Positions 1-7,767 of a stretch of 17,962 nucleotides of DNA are shown here, one piece after another. Position numbers and translations under genes: made by a program. Source of the DNA: Spirochaeta sp. (GTDB taxonomy: Bacteria > Spirochaetota > Spirochaetia > DSM-27196 > Alkalispirochaetaceae); the NCBI GenBank assembly GCA_007117185.1, contig SKHA01000333.1, forward strand, positions 1-17,962, written 5' to 3'. Below the pieces are notes generated by a model. That model saw only the letters and a list, made by a program, of their open reading frames with translations. It was not told the DNA's origin and did not search any database. Each line of letters begins with the position of its first letter. Positions within the stretch are counted from its first letter, which is position 1.

Positions 1-1251
1 CAGCGTACCTTCACCGACGGCGTGCTTGATGGAGTTGGTCGTCAGTTCGGCCACAACAAGGCCCATAGAGATCGCCCGGTCGATGGAAATCTCTATGTTG
101 GCGGTCATGTCCGTGGTGAGAACAATATCATCCTTCGGGTGTGACGCCAGTATTCTCTCGTACAACTCTTGCAGATACGTGGCGGTATCGACGTTCTGTA
201 CCCCGCTGGTGTGCTGCAGTTTCTCGTGGACCAGGCTGATCGCGTGAATACGGCTGACCAGCACCTCGTCGCGCGCCTTTGTTTCCTCGGTGTCGCTCGG
301 CGAAGACTGCAGTCGGATGAACGCCGAAATCAGGCTGAGATTATTCTTGACCCGGTGGTGCAGTTCCTTCAGCAAATAACTCTTCTCTTCTACGGCGCGG
401 GACAGGCGCTCATTCACGATGTCCTGCTCTCGAAGCAGCCGTAGAGTGAGCCGCAGAATGGTGAAGTACGAGACCACCAGGACAGATAGGATCAGCACGC
501 TGCTCAGCAGCAGGACCGACACGCGAATACCGCGAAACTCCTCGTTCAGGACCTCTTTTCTGAGGTCGGCGTGCAGAACCCACCCGGTGTCACCGATCGG
601 GAGGGACGAACTGAAACGCCCGGCATCGTCGCCTATCTCCTCCGCCTCAGCGACGACCCGGGGATTCTCGAGCAGACGCGCTCCTGCTCGTCCAAACACC
701 TCCTCCAGATCGAATGCAGCGGTGTCATATCCGAGAAACACGTCCTCGTGGATTATTGGATTGCGAAGAACGACGGCGTAGGTGTGGTTGTGCGGAAAAA
801 AAGATATCTCTGCATCGACCGCGCGCTCCGGCAGGATCTCCTGGCGGATAATCGACGGATCGCCGTAGACGGCAATCTCCGTGCCGTCCGCGTAGGTTCG
901 GCGGGCAAACAGAAGCGTTTCGTACACGGAAGTACCGTCTTCGTACCTGGGCCGGGTGTACTCTCGCGTCACCTCGAGAGACTGGTCATCATTGTGAAAT
1001 GCATGCAGGGCAACTCGAATCATGGTCCGACTGGACAACGCGGCGGTGCGCTCCATGGCAATATTCAACCGATGATCGATTTCCTGTGCCGACAACGCCA
1101 GCTCCGCCCGAAAGTCAGCGACCACTCGCTCTTCCACGTTCCTGATCGATATGCGGTACAACATGGCGTAGGAGACCACAACGATCGTTGCCACGAATAT
1201 CGCGATCTGAATGAGAAATATCCTGCCGAGTCTGCTCTTTGCGACGTTCAC
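1..1251 (-). CDS. Membrane sensor histidine kinase, HisKA_2 type, with periplasmic Cache-like domain (3' end cut by window)
   Basis: I read 417 codons from a GTG start at 1251; the frame stays open to base 1. Residues 11-32 form a first membrane helix, about 33-240 a periplasmic sensor ending in a Cache-like GWVLHADL segment, and about 244-266 a second helix. A short coiled linker leads to the phosphoacceptor motif ELHHRVKNNL, with H299 the likely phosphorylated residue, as in HisKA_2/HWE-like kinases. The ATPase N-box follows as VAELTTNSIKHA (N406), and the sequence stops there, so the G boxes lie outside the window. The GTG overlaps the TGA of the nitroreductase gene (GTGA), which implies translational coupling and decides the start. 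The ligand is unknown. No matching regulator is next to it inside the window; the receiver or OmpR proteins upstream, or a gene beyond base 1, could be partners. Membrane kinase identity is secure; the sensor domain name is inferred. Confidence 0.9.
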   Translation of the reverse strand, partial: MNVAKSRLGRIFLIQIAIFVATIVVVSYAMLYRISIRNVEERVVADFRAELALSAQEIDHRLNIAMERTAALSSRTMIRVALHAFHNDDQSLEVTREYTRPRYEDGTSVYETLLFARRTYADGTEIAVYGDPSIIRQEILPERAVDAEISFFPHNHTYAVVLRNPIIHEDVFLGYDTAAFDLEEVFGRAGARLLENPRVVAEAEEIGDDAGRFSSSLPIGDTGWVLHADLRKEVLNEEFRGIRVSVLLLSSVLILSVLVVSYFTILRLTLRLLREQDIVNERLSRAVEEKSYLLKELHHRVKNNLSLISAFIRLQSSPSDTEETKARDEVLVSRIHAISLVHEKLQHTSGVQNVDTATYLQELYERILASHPKDDIVLTTDMTANIEISIDRAISMGLVVAELTTNSIKHAVGEGTL

Positions 1252-2018
1252 CGTTTTGGCGCCCGCAGAAACTCCTTCAGGTACCCGTCGGCGGAGCGGT
1301 TCATCTCCCGGGCGAAGTCGGAGTTGTACTTGCGCGCGTGAAACGCCCGAACGCGGTCACTGAAGGATGACTCGTCACCGCTTCGTACCCCGTTGATGCG
1401 GGAGAACTCCTCCCGGAGCCGGGCGGGATCAGGGTCTGCGTAGCGGTCCTGCTGAACCACCAGATCCCGGGAAAAGCGCTGCGGCTTGGAGCGTTTCATC
1501 TGCTGCTCCGTGGGGTAACCGTACACCACCATCGCCGCGGGCACCAGGAATCGCTCCAGATTCAGAAGCTCCCGTACTTCCTCCCGCTGCTCCAGGATAT
1601 CGCCGATATAGCAGGAGCCGATGCCCAGGGACCACGCCGCAGTGACGCTGTTTTGTGCGGCGATGAGGCCGTCTGCCAGGGCGATCATCAGATCACCGGC
1701 CTCAGGATCCCGCGGCGCGATCTCCGCCGCCTGGTAGATGGAGAGCCAGCGGCGGCAGTCCGCCAGGAAGATGTGCACCATCGGCGCGGTAGCAATAAAC
1801 GGCTGGTTGTCGCACAGGACGGCCAGACGGTCCTTGATTGTCTGGTCTCTGATGTCCAGGATCGTGTAGAGCGTCTGGTTGCCCGCTGTGGGGGCCTGCA
1901 GGGCGGCGTCGGTGATCAGGTCCCGCAGATCCTCGGGAATGGGGTGTGGCTCGAAGGAGCGCACCGATTTTCGCTCCAGAAGTGAGGAAATGACTGCGTT
2001 CATACGAGACACTATCAT
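1248..2018 (-). CDS. Nitroreductase-family FMN oxidoreductase (NfsA/FRP-like)
   Basis: A 256-residue soluble protein. The N-terminal ERKSVRSF segment (about residues 16-23) and AALQAPTAGNQ (about 38-48) are the usual FMN-phosphate and isoalloxazine contact regions of the nitroreductase fold. GIGSCYIGDI in the middle is the second conserved stretch. The C-terminal tail with ARKYNSDFAREMNRS is typical of one NfsA/FRP-like subgroup. Such enzymes use NAD(P)H to reduce quinones, nitroaromatics or flavins; the substrate here cannot be told. The ATG at 2018 overlaps the TGA of the response regulator gene (ATGATAG). A second ATG at 2003 gives a protein five residues shorter and is possible. Its stop overlaps the next kinase's GTG. 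An oxidoreductase locked by overlaps between a response regulator and a kinase is unusual and suggests a redox link to the signalling operon, which is inference. Confidence 0.9.
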   Translation of the reverse strand: MIVSRMNAVISSLLERKSVRSFEPHPIPEDLRDLITDAALQAPTAGNQTLYTILDIRDQTIKDRLAVLCDNQPFIATAPMVHIFLADCRRWLSIYQAAEIAPRDPEAGDLMIALADGLIAAQNSVTAAWSLGIGSCYIGDILEQREEVRELLNLERFLVPAAMVVYGYPTEQQMKRSKPQRFSRDLVVQQDRYADPDPARLREEFSRINGVRSGDESSFSDRVRAFHARKYNSDFAREMNRSADGYLKEFLRAPKR

Positions 2019-2719
2019 CCACCGGGATGAAATGAGAATCCCATTCCCCGGACCGTCCTGAGGTATCGGGGACGAGTGGGGTCATCCTCAATAAGGGTAC
2101 GTAGTTGATGGATGTGAACATAGAGAGAGTTCTCGTTCAGGTCGTCCCGGTAGTCCCACACCCGCTGGTGGATTATCTCCTTGGAGAGGACTGTCTCAGG
2201 GTTCTGCGCCAGAAACAGGAGAAGATCAAAGAGTTTCTTTCGCATCTCAAGAAGAACACCATTCCGGTACGCCTGCAGTGTAGTGATGTCCAGCATAAAT
2301 GGTCCTGCCTCGAGCTGCTGTCGAATAAGCTCCCCGCAGCTCTCACGGACACTGCGCCGCAGAAGGCGACGAATCCGCCACAGCAGTTCCTCGGCCTGAA
2401 ACGGTTTGGTGATGTAATCGTCGCACCCCGTCTGGAATCCACCGACTTTGGTTTTGATGTCCTGAACGGACGAGACGATGATCACCGGCAGATCGTCGTC
2501 CTGCCGACGAATTGTCTTGAGTATTTCCATGCCGTCGTCGTCACCCAGCCGAAGATCCAGCAGGACCAGATCGAAGCAGTCCCTGCGAAGCCTGCTGAAC
2601 GCGGTGCTTTCGTCCTCAGCCTGATCGACGGTAAACCCGCCATCTTCCAGCGCTCTGGCGATAAACGCTCGAATGGGCGCGTTATCTTCCACCACAAGGA
2701 TGCGGGCAGACTCAACCAT
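2015..2719 (-). CDS. OmpR/PhoB-family response regulator (REC plus winged helix)
   Basis: A 234-residue protein with a complete receiver domain at about 1-120: acidic pair E11/D12, phosphoacceptor D55 in LLDLRLGDDDG, S83 as switch residue and K105 in TKPF. A trans_reg_C winged-helix domain fills about 135-232, with FDLLLFLAQNPETVLSKE, the recognition-helix region NENSLYVHIHQLR, and the closing wing RTVRGMGFSF. It should bind direct repeats as a phosphorylated dimer and act on sigma-70 promoters. GGAGGA at 2723-2728 (minus strand) lies 3-4 bases before the ATG, a strong ribosome binding site inside the preceding gene, whose stop it overlaps by 8 bp. Candidate target sites are the TTTAAG repeats at 3436-3460 and 5712-5729. 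I infer that it takes phosphate from the kinase-like protein encoded just upstream; a classical kinase such as the one at 3532 could phosphorylate it directly. Confidence 0.95.
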   Translation of the reverse strand: MVESARILVVEDNAPIRAFIARALEDGGFTVDQAEDESTAFSRLRRDCFDLVLLDLRLGDDDGMEILKTIRRQDDDLPVIIVSSVQDIKTKVGGFQTGCDDYITKPFQAEELLWRIRRLLRRSVRESCGELIRQQLEAGPFMLDITTLQAYRNGVLLEMRKKLFDLLLFLAQNPETVLSKEIIHQRVWDYRDDLNENSLYVHIHQLRTLIEDDPTRPRYLRTVRGMGFSFHPGG

Positions 2720-3380
2720 CGGTCCTCCGTCGCTGCGAGTTGAACTCGCCGGTGAAGGAGATCAGCCAGCACCGCTGTCCCGCAGAATCTCCCGGCTCTG
2801 TCTCCAGGCGGCACCCCAGAAATGCCAGAAGCTCCCTGGCGACCAGAAAAGAGAGGCGATCCTGCTCCGACAGAGTGTCCAGGTACGCCGGGTCCGGCCA
2901 GAGGGGGGCTTGCGGCCTGGCGAGAAACGGGCCAACTGTGATGCGGCATGGCGGTTTTGAGGCGGTGACTTTCAAAGGGCGGTCCGGAACGATCCGATTC
3001 AGGGTCACCAGGGCAAGCCGCTCGAAGGCTTCCAGTGAGAAATCCAGATTTGTGATCAGGGACACATCCGGTTCCATCGAAAGACTCAGTGAGGCGTTTC
3101 GCGCGTCAATTTCGGGTTGCAGGCGGATCCTCAGCAACTCAAGCAGCTCAGAACCGGCAATCTCTTCCGCTGGCGGTGGCGGCAGGATGTGGCCTTGAAG
3201 TTGCTCAAGATAGAGCGTATCCGAAATGATGCGGGAAAGACGGTGCACCGCCAGAAGCAGCGTTTCGTTGTCCCGCAGACGACAGGCCTCTGCAGAGATC
3301 TCTGCCAGAGCATTTTTGAGATAATGGGCAACGAAGCCCGTGAGAATACCCTGGTTGTCCTTCCCATTTCTCTCGATCAT
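2712..3380 (-). CDS. Soluble degenerate histidine-kinase-like protein, candidate phosphotransferase (ChpT/Spo0B-like logic)
   Basis: A 222-residue protein with no membrane segment, signal peptide or sensor domain. Residues about 8-65 resemble a two-helix DHp dimerisation domain with an H-box-like FVAHYLKNALAEI in which H19 is the likely phosphoacceptor. The rest has the layout of a HATPase domain, but I cannot find a G1 box (DxGxG) or a glycine-rich G2 box. The region where GxGLGL is expected reads EQDRLSFLVARELLAFLG, followed by a normal-looking final ETEPGDSAGQRCWLISF strand. An N-box remnant (TLNRIV) may be present. ATP hydrolysis is therefore doubtful, while a phosphoryl-transfer role through H19 is plausible, as in ChpT or Spo0B. 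It is the first gene of the minus-strand operon and overlaps the OmpR regulator gene by 8 bp. The ATG at 3380 has AGGAAAG about 10 bases upstream. It could instead be a weakly conserved active kinase. Confidence 0.7.
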   Translation of the reverse strand: MIERNGKDNQGILTGFVAHYLKNALAEISAEACRLRDNETLLLAVHRLSRIISDTLYLEQLQGHILPPPPAEEIAGSELLELLRIRLQPEIDARNASLSLSMEPDVSLITNLDFSLEAFERLALVTLNRIVPDRPLKVTASKPPCRITVGPFLARPQAPLWPDPAYLDTLSEQDRLSFLVARELLAFLGCRLETEPGDSAGQRCWLISFTGEFNSQRRRTDG

Positions 3381-3435
3381 CAGATCCAGCTTTCCTGCAG
3401 TCTTTCCAACCCCTTCGTTCCAGAAAGGTGAAGCA

Positions 3436-3473
3436 CTTAAAGTACCTGCACTGTCTTAAATTATCATTAACAG
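3436..3473. promoter_or_regulatory. AT-rich repeats in the divergent control region, candidate regulator site
   Basis: The 151 bp between the two divergent signalling blocks (3381-3531) contain one AT-rich island. CTTAAA occurs at 3436-3441 and again at 3455-3460 in the same orientation, a 19-bp period. CTGT at 3451-3454 and ACAG at 3470-3473 flank the second copy as an inverted pair. On the minus strand GATAAT (3469-3464 downwards) is a fair -10 hexamer, but I see no good -35 at the right distance. No convincing plus-strand sigma-70 promoter is visible. Both promoters must lie here given the gene layout; the exact boxes are inference. Confidence 0.3.
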
Positions 3474-3531
3474 CCTTGAACTGGCCACCCGGGGCGTGTT
3501 ACCGTCCCGACTCCGGTCTACGAGAAAATCG

Positions 3532-5271
3532 ATGAACCAAACCAGTGTATTCACACATCTCCACCGGCGTGCGCGACTCCTGGTATTCGTTGGCGGTCTG
3601 GCCGTCTTTGTCTTCTTCGGGTCCACCATCGTCGTCTCATATCTCACTACCCTGCAGGGACAACGAAATCGTATCCTCGAGCACGAGATACCCCGGCTCG
3701 TTCGCGGTACCTATGATCAGGTGTGGGGGTTCTTTGATCCCCTCTCCCGCTCTCTGAACCTTCTGGTCTCCCTGGGGGAATGGGATGTGATTCTCCATGA
3801 GGCTGCAGCGGATCCGGGCAGCTTCCGCCGTCAAGCCGAGGAATGGACCGAAATTGTGGGGGCAACCGATATCGCTCTGGTGGATATTTCCCGGGAACAG
3901 GTTTACGCCTACTGGTCCGGCACGCCCATCCAACTGGACCCCTCCCTGGAGCGGGATGCCTGGTTCTACGAAACCTGGGCCCACCCGGAACCGCCCGGGA
4001 GAAAGATCACGTTCTATTATGACGAGAACGTGGGAGGCCGGGCGTTCTTCTACGACTTTCTGCTGCAGGACCGCCTGCAGCGCCCGGTAGGAGTCCTTGG
4101 TGCCCTGGTGGAGCTGGAGGAACTGGCGTTGCGGGTTCAGCGGGAGCTGTCTCCCGGGGAGTTCGTGTATCTGGTGGATGCGGATGATCAGGTTCTGCTG
4201 GAGATCAGCCATGACTTCCTGCGGGAGTTTTTTCCGGTCTACACCACCACCGGGGTTGTGGTTCAGGATCAGACGATCCCTGAACGCTACGTGGAGGCAG
4301 CCCGGGGTCCACAACAACCGACGATTACCGCCGACGGGAAATATGCCTTCGGTGTATTTGTCCTGCCCGGTCTGGATTTGACGGCGCGGGTCTTTCTGAG
4401 TACCACAGAACGATTGGAGCATCTGCAGACAATTCTCTTCCGCAACATGTTGGCGTTGCTGATTACCTTCTTTCTGGTTATTGGCGGGTATCTGGTACTT
4501 ATCGGCTTCTACGCCAACCGTAACACCAGGCAGCTACAGATTATTCAGCGCAGCCGCGCCCAGCTCGATGAGATCGTCTCCGTACTTGCCCACAGTCTGG
4601 GGAACGATCTTCAGATTCTGCGGTCAATCGTCTCTCGCCACTCTCTGGAGATTCAGAAAGATCTTGACCCCCCCCTCCTCGATATGGAACAGGTGCTGCA
4701 GAACGCGATCTACTCGGTGCAGCTGGCCGACGACTCCTCTCCCGTACTGTCTCAGCCTCTTGATGTGGCTGGCCTGCGGGAGCGTCTGACCTCCAGCTGC
4801 ACTGTGGCGATGCACACCAAGGGGCAGACGTTGGTGACCAGCAACAGGGGGGCCGACAGTGGCTCTGTTACGCAGGTCTACACCGACGAAGACCTGGTTT
4901 TCCATATTCTGCTGAACCTGCTGAGCAACGCTATCAAGTACAGCCCCTCCCATTCTGCCATCATTGTTGACGATTTCCTCACCGACGAAGCGCTGGAGTT
5001 CGTCGTGGCGGATCAGGGACCTGGCTTCAGCAGCGAAGACCGCCGACGGTTGTTTCGGAAGTACTCTCGTCTCAGTGCCCGTCCCACCCAGGGGGAACGC
5101 TCCACCGGGGTAGGACTGTTCGTATCGGCCCGCCTTGCCGAGCGTCTCGGTGGATCGCTGACTCTTCTGGACTCATTGCCCTCCTGGGCACCGGAGCCGG
5201 CCGGCCCGATGGGTGCGGTATGGCTCTTTCACCTGCCCCGGAGCGACAATCCGGTGAGGACCGGGAGATGA
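3532..5271 (+). CDS. Membrane sensor histidine kinase with periplasmic double-Cache-like domain
   Basis: A 579-residue kinase. Membrane helices lie at about 15-38 and 306-328. The ~265-residue periplasmic domain between them contains ERDAWFYETW and a later VGVLGALVELEEL strand, in the style of dCache domains that bind small ligands. The cytoplasmic part has an H-box VLAHSLGNDLQIL with H354, where the usual acidic residue after His is Ser. An intact ATPase domain follows: N-box NLLSNAIKY (N466), G1 DQGPGF (D494) and G2 TGVGLFVSARLAERLGG (around G526). I chose the ATG at 3532, with GAG 7 bases upstream; a GTG at 3496 in the same frame would add 12 residues. Its TGA overlaps the start of the receiver-only regulator gene (ATGA), which is its obvious first phosphate acceptor. 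Unlike the divergent kinase-like protein, it keeps all the ATP-binding boxes. Confidence 0.93.
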   Translation: MNQTSVFTHLHRRARLLVFVGGLAVFVFFGSTIVVSYLTTLQGQRNRILEHEIPRLVRGTYDQVWGFFDPLSRSLNLLVSLGEWDVILHEAAADPGSFRRQAEEWTEIVGATDIALVDISREQVYAYWSGTPIQLDPSLERDAWFYETWAHPEPPGRKITFYYDENVGGRAFFYDFLLQDRLQRPVGVLGALVELEELALRVQRELSPGEFVYLVDADDQVLLEISHDFLREFFPVYTTTGVVVQDQTIPERYVEAARGPQQPTITADGKYAFGVFVLPGLDLTARVFLSTTERLEHLQTILFRNMLALLITFFLVIGGYLVLIGFYANRNTRQLQIIQRSRAQLDEIVSVLAHSLGNDLQILRSIVSRHSLEIQKDLDPPLLDMEQVLQNAIYSVQLADDSSPVLSQPLDVAGLRERLTSSCTVAMHTKGQTLVTSNRGADSGSVTQVYTDEDLVFHILLNLLSNAIKYSPSHSAIIVDDFLTDEALEFVVADQGPGFSSEDRRRLFRKYSRLSARPTQGERSTGVGLFVSARLAERLGGSLTLLDSLPSWAPEPAGPMGAVWLFHLPRSDNPVRTGR

Positions 5272-5648
5272 CGGTAAGTTCAGTCCTGATCGTGGAAGAC
5301 GAACCGGTAATTCGGGAGCAGCTGGCCGATATCCTCAACGAGATGGGGTTCTCCCCGATGCAGGTGGGGTCAGTGCGGGAAGCAACTGCCGCTCTGGACA
5401 GAGATGTGTTCGCCATCATTATCCTGGATCTGGGGCTGGAAGATGGCTCGGGCCTTACCGTCCTGGAACAGATCGTTCGCCTGGCGCCGGATGCCCCGGT
5501 GATGGTGGTCTCTTCCACGATGGATCTTTCACTTCGCTCCCACTGTTACGAACTGGGAGCCCGGGATTTTGTCGCCAAACCCTTTCGCCCGGATGAACTC
5601 AAGCGCCGGTTGAACCGCCTGATCGAGCGCCGTGGGTTCTCCGAATAA
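5268..5648 (+). CDS. Single-domain response regulator (receiver only)
   Basis: A 126-residue receiver with no output domain: acidic residues E10/D11/E12, phosphoacceptor D54 in IILDLGLEDG, S82/S83 at the switch position and K104 in AKPF, ending about 18 residues later. The ATG at 5268 overlaps the kinase TGA and is preceded by AGGA; an in-frame ATG at 5220 lies inside the kinase gene and would add a non-receiver tail, so I reject it. Stand-alone receivers act as phosphate carriers (Spo0F) or as binding partners of other proteins (CheY, DivK). With a classical kinase upstream and a histidine-bearing phosphotransferase-like protein plus an OmpR regulator encoded divergently, a carrier role is the most economical reading. 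A direct protein-binding output cannot be excluded. Confidence 0.93.
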   Translation: MTVSSVLIVEDEPVIREQLADILNEMGFSPMQVGSVREATAALDRDVFAIIILDLGLEDGSGLTVLEQIVRLAPDAPVMVVSSTMDLSLRSHCYELGARDFVAKPFRPDELKRRLNRLIERRGFSE

Positions 5649-5711
5649 CGTAGCTATTCAACTTCTCTTTCCACACATACACCGCACTGGTTGCTCCATT
5701 TTCCGCTGGTG

Positions 5712-5729
5712 TTTAAGGCCAGGTTAAGG
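5712..5729 (+). promoter_or_regulatory. Direct repeat with 11-bp period, candidate OmpR-family operator
   Basis: TTAAGG occurs at 5713-5718 and 5724-5729, so the two copies sit on the same face one helical turn apart, as in PhoB/OmpR boxes. Both are part of a longer GnTTAAGG match. They lie about 80-97 bp upstream of the first lipoprotein start. TACAAG at 5750-5755 could serve as a weak -10. The remaining leader (5649-5809) shows no hairpin terminator I can support after the receiver gene, so read-through from the kinase/receiver genes is possible. Assignment to the regulator encoded at 2015-2719 is inference. Confidence 0.35.
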
Positions 5730-5798
5730 AACCGCAGGTAGTCTCACCGTACAAGGGGCGATGTATGTGCATAACGTACAGCAAAAAAACCGAAAACC

Positions 5799-5803
5799 AG
5801 GAG
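5799..5803 (+). promoter_or_regulatory. Ribosome binding site deciding the first lipoprotein start
   Basis: AGGAG lies six bases before the ATG at 5810. It favours that start over the in-frame ATG at 5765, which would place 15 polar residues (MCITYSKKTENQ...) before the lipoprotein signal peptide. Confidence 0.8.
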
Positions 5804-5809
5804 AATACC

Positions 5810-7753
5810 ATGAACAGTCTCTCTCGAACGAAGTGGCGGTATCAGCTGTTGGCAGCGTTGACGATGATCTTTCTGGCGTCAGGCTGTCAGATGTTGGGAA
5901 TGGCCAATCCATTCAGCAGCGGTGCCGATTCCTACCAGCGCGCCACCAGAGCCTGGGACAGCAATAACCCTGCAGAGGCGTTGTCGTATGCCGCCAACGC
6001 TGTATATCGCGATGAAAAACACTGGCCTGCCTACCGGTTCATTGTTGCGAACTACGACGAGGCGATGGGCCAAATCAACGCTCGGCTGGCGGAACTTGAC
6101 CAACAGGAACAGTCCGTTGAGGTTGTACGCGAGAAGGTGCGGACCCTGCGGGACATGATGTGGTTTGTTCGCTACGTTTCCGACTTTCCCGGTGACAGTA
6201 CCGATCCGAAGATCGTTGAGTCCAAAAATGACTCCGTTGCGATCCCCCTGACCGATTACGAGACACCGCTGGCAGAAGCCCAGGCACAGGGGTACGCCAT
6301 AGCCTTCAGCCAGGCATCCACCCTCATTGCAGCAGGTCAAGTTGAAGAAGCAGTTGAGGCGCTGCAGGTCGTTACCCGGGACTTTGTTCAGGGAGCAGAA
6401 GAACGCGCAGCTGCAGAAACAGCGATTGCCGGATTCCTCGTAGAGACAGCCACTCCCCTTGTGGCGCGGTTGACCCTGGAAAACCTGGACGAGGCCACCG
6501 GCCTTCTGGCAGCGGCCCGCCGGTTTGAGGAAACCGAAGAGGTTGCGGCCCTCACCCAGGAGCTGAACAGCAGAGCCCCGGCTCTTATCTTCGCCGAGGC
6601 GGACAGAATCGCCCGGCCCGGCACCGTTGCGGCCATCGAGTCTGCCCTTGGAGTGGCTGTGCAGGTCAGAAACTACGCCGGTGATGACGCAGAAGTCTCT
6701 GCCCGGCTGGTCAGCTACGCCCAGCGGCTGGCGGATCTGTACAAGCGCGGAGTTGAAACCAGCGCCAGAACCGCCGGGAGAACACGGCAGGGAAACAGGG
6801 CTGTGGAAGATCAATACACCCAGCTCCTGGCATTTCTCCACGCCTGGCCCAGCGTGACCGGGCATGAGACCGCCCTGGAAGAATTTGCCGCCTTCACCCA
6901 GTCCTCACGGACGATGGTTCATGTGGTCCTGGACGAGGGATACGGAAACGCCCGAAACGGTGTGGTCGCCTCGCTGGAGGCGGCTCTTGCCAACCAGAGT
7001 GGCAAGGACATCTGGGTGATCTCCAAAGAAAATCAGGAACTGGCCCAGACGAGACAGCGGGTATTTCAGGGGCACGAGCGGGGCCGGTGGTGGTCTGCCA
7101 ACAGCGAACAGGCAGAGCAGATCATCTATCCCGACAGCAGTGTCAGGTATCTGGATGCTGCCAATGGTCTGACAACCGCGAGTTCCCTGGATGAAGCCCG
7201 GGCGCTGAACATCGACTTCCTGGTGCGGATCACCGTGGAGACCACCGTCGGGAACGCCCGCTCCTCCCAGCGCCAGGATGTCCAGAGCGTATCGGCCTAC
7301 CAGAAGACTGACGGTTCGGTCCACCTGGACGCGAGCACTGTAGACCAATGGCGCGCTGCCCGCGCAGTTGCCGATAGAACCGGCGATGTCGGGATGGAAG
7401 AGTATAACCGGCAGCTGGCTGAAGCGGAGATCACCGAGCTGTGGCACCAGGAATCGGTGACCCACACGTATCAGTCCTTTACCGCGCCGGTCACCGTTAC
7501 CTACGGTATCGAGGTGATCAATGTGGCCAACGGCAGGAGCATTCACACCAGTCGCTTCACCCACCGGGATGAGCAGACAAGCAACGAGGTTCTCGTTGGT
7601 GTGCGCGCGGCTGTACCCGCCATTCAGCAGGCCCTGCAGGAGCAGGTTCGTCAGGCTCCGGCGGGATTTGACCCCAACCCCGCGCCGGTGGTCCAGGCGG
7701 GATTCGGGCAGTTGAACGTTGCTCCCGCGGCCACCGCGATCAGCCGGGGGTGA
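5810..7753 (+). CDS. Large lipoprotein with TPR-like N-terminal part and possible CsgG/TolB-N-like C-terminal domain
   Basis: A 647-residue protein. The signal peptide (basic start, hydrophobic LLAALTMIFL) ends in the lipobox A-S-G-C26; Ala at -3 is a relaxed lipobox of the kind spirochaetes tolerate. The mature protein begins with an alpha-helical, Ala/Glu-rich region of tetratricopeptide style (YQRATRAWDSNNPAEALSYA at about 42-61) and stays helical to about residue 365. From about 370 the pattern becomes alternating strand and helix: MVHVVLDEGYGNARNGVVAS, then ARALNIDFLVRITVET, then VTYGIEVINVANGRSIHTS. This recalls the fold shared by CsgG, LpoB and the TolB N-domain, but I cannot prove homology. 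It is followed after 26 bp by a second lipoprotein gene of similar plan. It is likely anchored in the outer membrane facing the periplasm and may take part in envelope assembly. I do not recognise a named family. Confidence 0.75.
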   Translation: MNSLSRTKWRYQLLAALTMIFLASGCQMLGMANPFSSGADSYQRATRAWDSNNPAEALSYAANAVYRDEKHWPAYRFIVANYDEAMGQINARLAELDQQEQSVEVVREKVRTLRDMMWFVRYVSDFPGDSTDPKIVESKNDSVAIPLTDYETPLAEAQAQGYAIAFSQASTLIAAGQVEEAVEALQVVTRDFVQGAEERAAAETAIAGFLVETATPLVARLTLENLDEATGLLAAARRFEETEEVAALTQELNSRAPALIFAEADRIARPGTVAAIESALGVAVQVRNYAGDDAEVSARLVSYAQRLADLYKRGVETSARTAGRTRQGNRAVEDQYTQLLAFLHAWPSVTGHETALEEFAAFTQSSRTMVHVVLDEGYGNARNGVVASLEAALANQSGKDIWVISKENQELAQTRQRVFQGHERGRWWSANSEQAEQIIYPDSSVRYLDAANGLTTASSLDEARALNIDFLVRITVETTVGNARSSQRQDVQSVSAYQKTDGSVHLDASTVDQWRAARAVADRTGDVGMEEYNRQLAEAEITELWHQESVTHTYQSFTAPVTVTYGIEVINVANGRSIHTSRFTHRDEQTSNEVLVGVRAAVPAIQQALQEQVRQAPAGFDPNPAPVVQAGFGQLNVAPAATAISRG

Positions 7754-7767
7754 TGCCCCAGGATCTT

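Noticed and set aside
571..1341. Plus-strand 256-codon frame at the window start
   Set aside because: It lies opposite a kinase with helix, H-box and N-box motifs read continuously on the minus strand; the plus frame has no recognisable domain.
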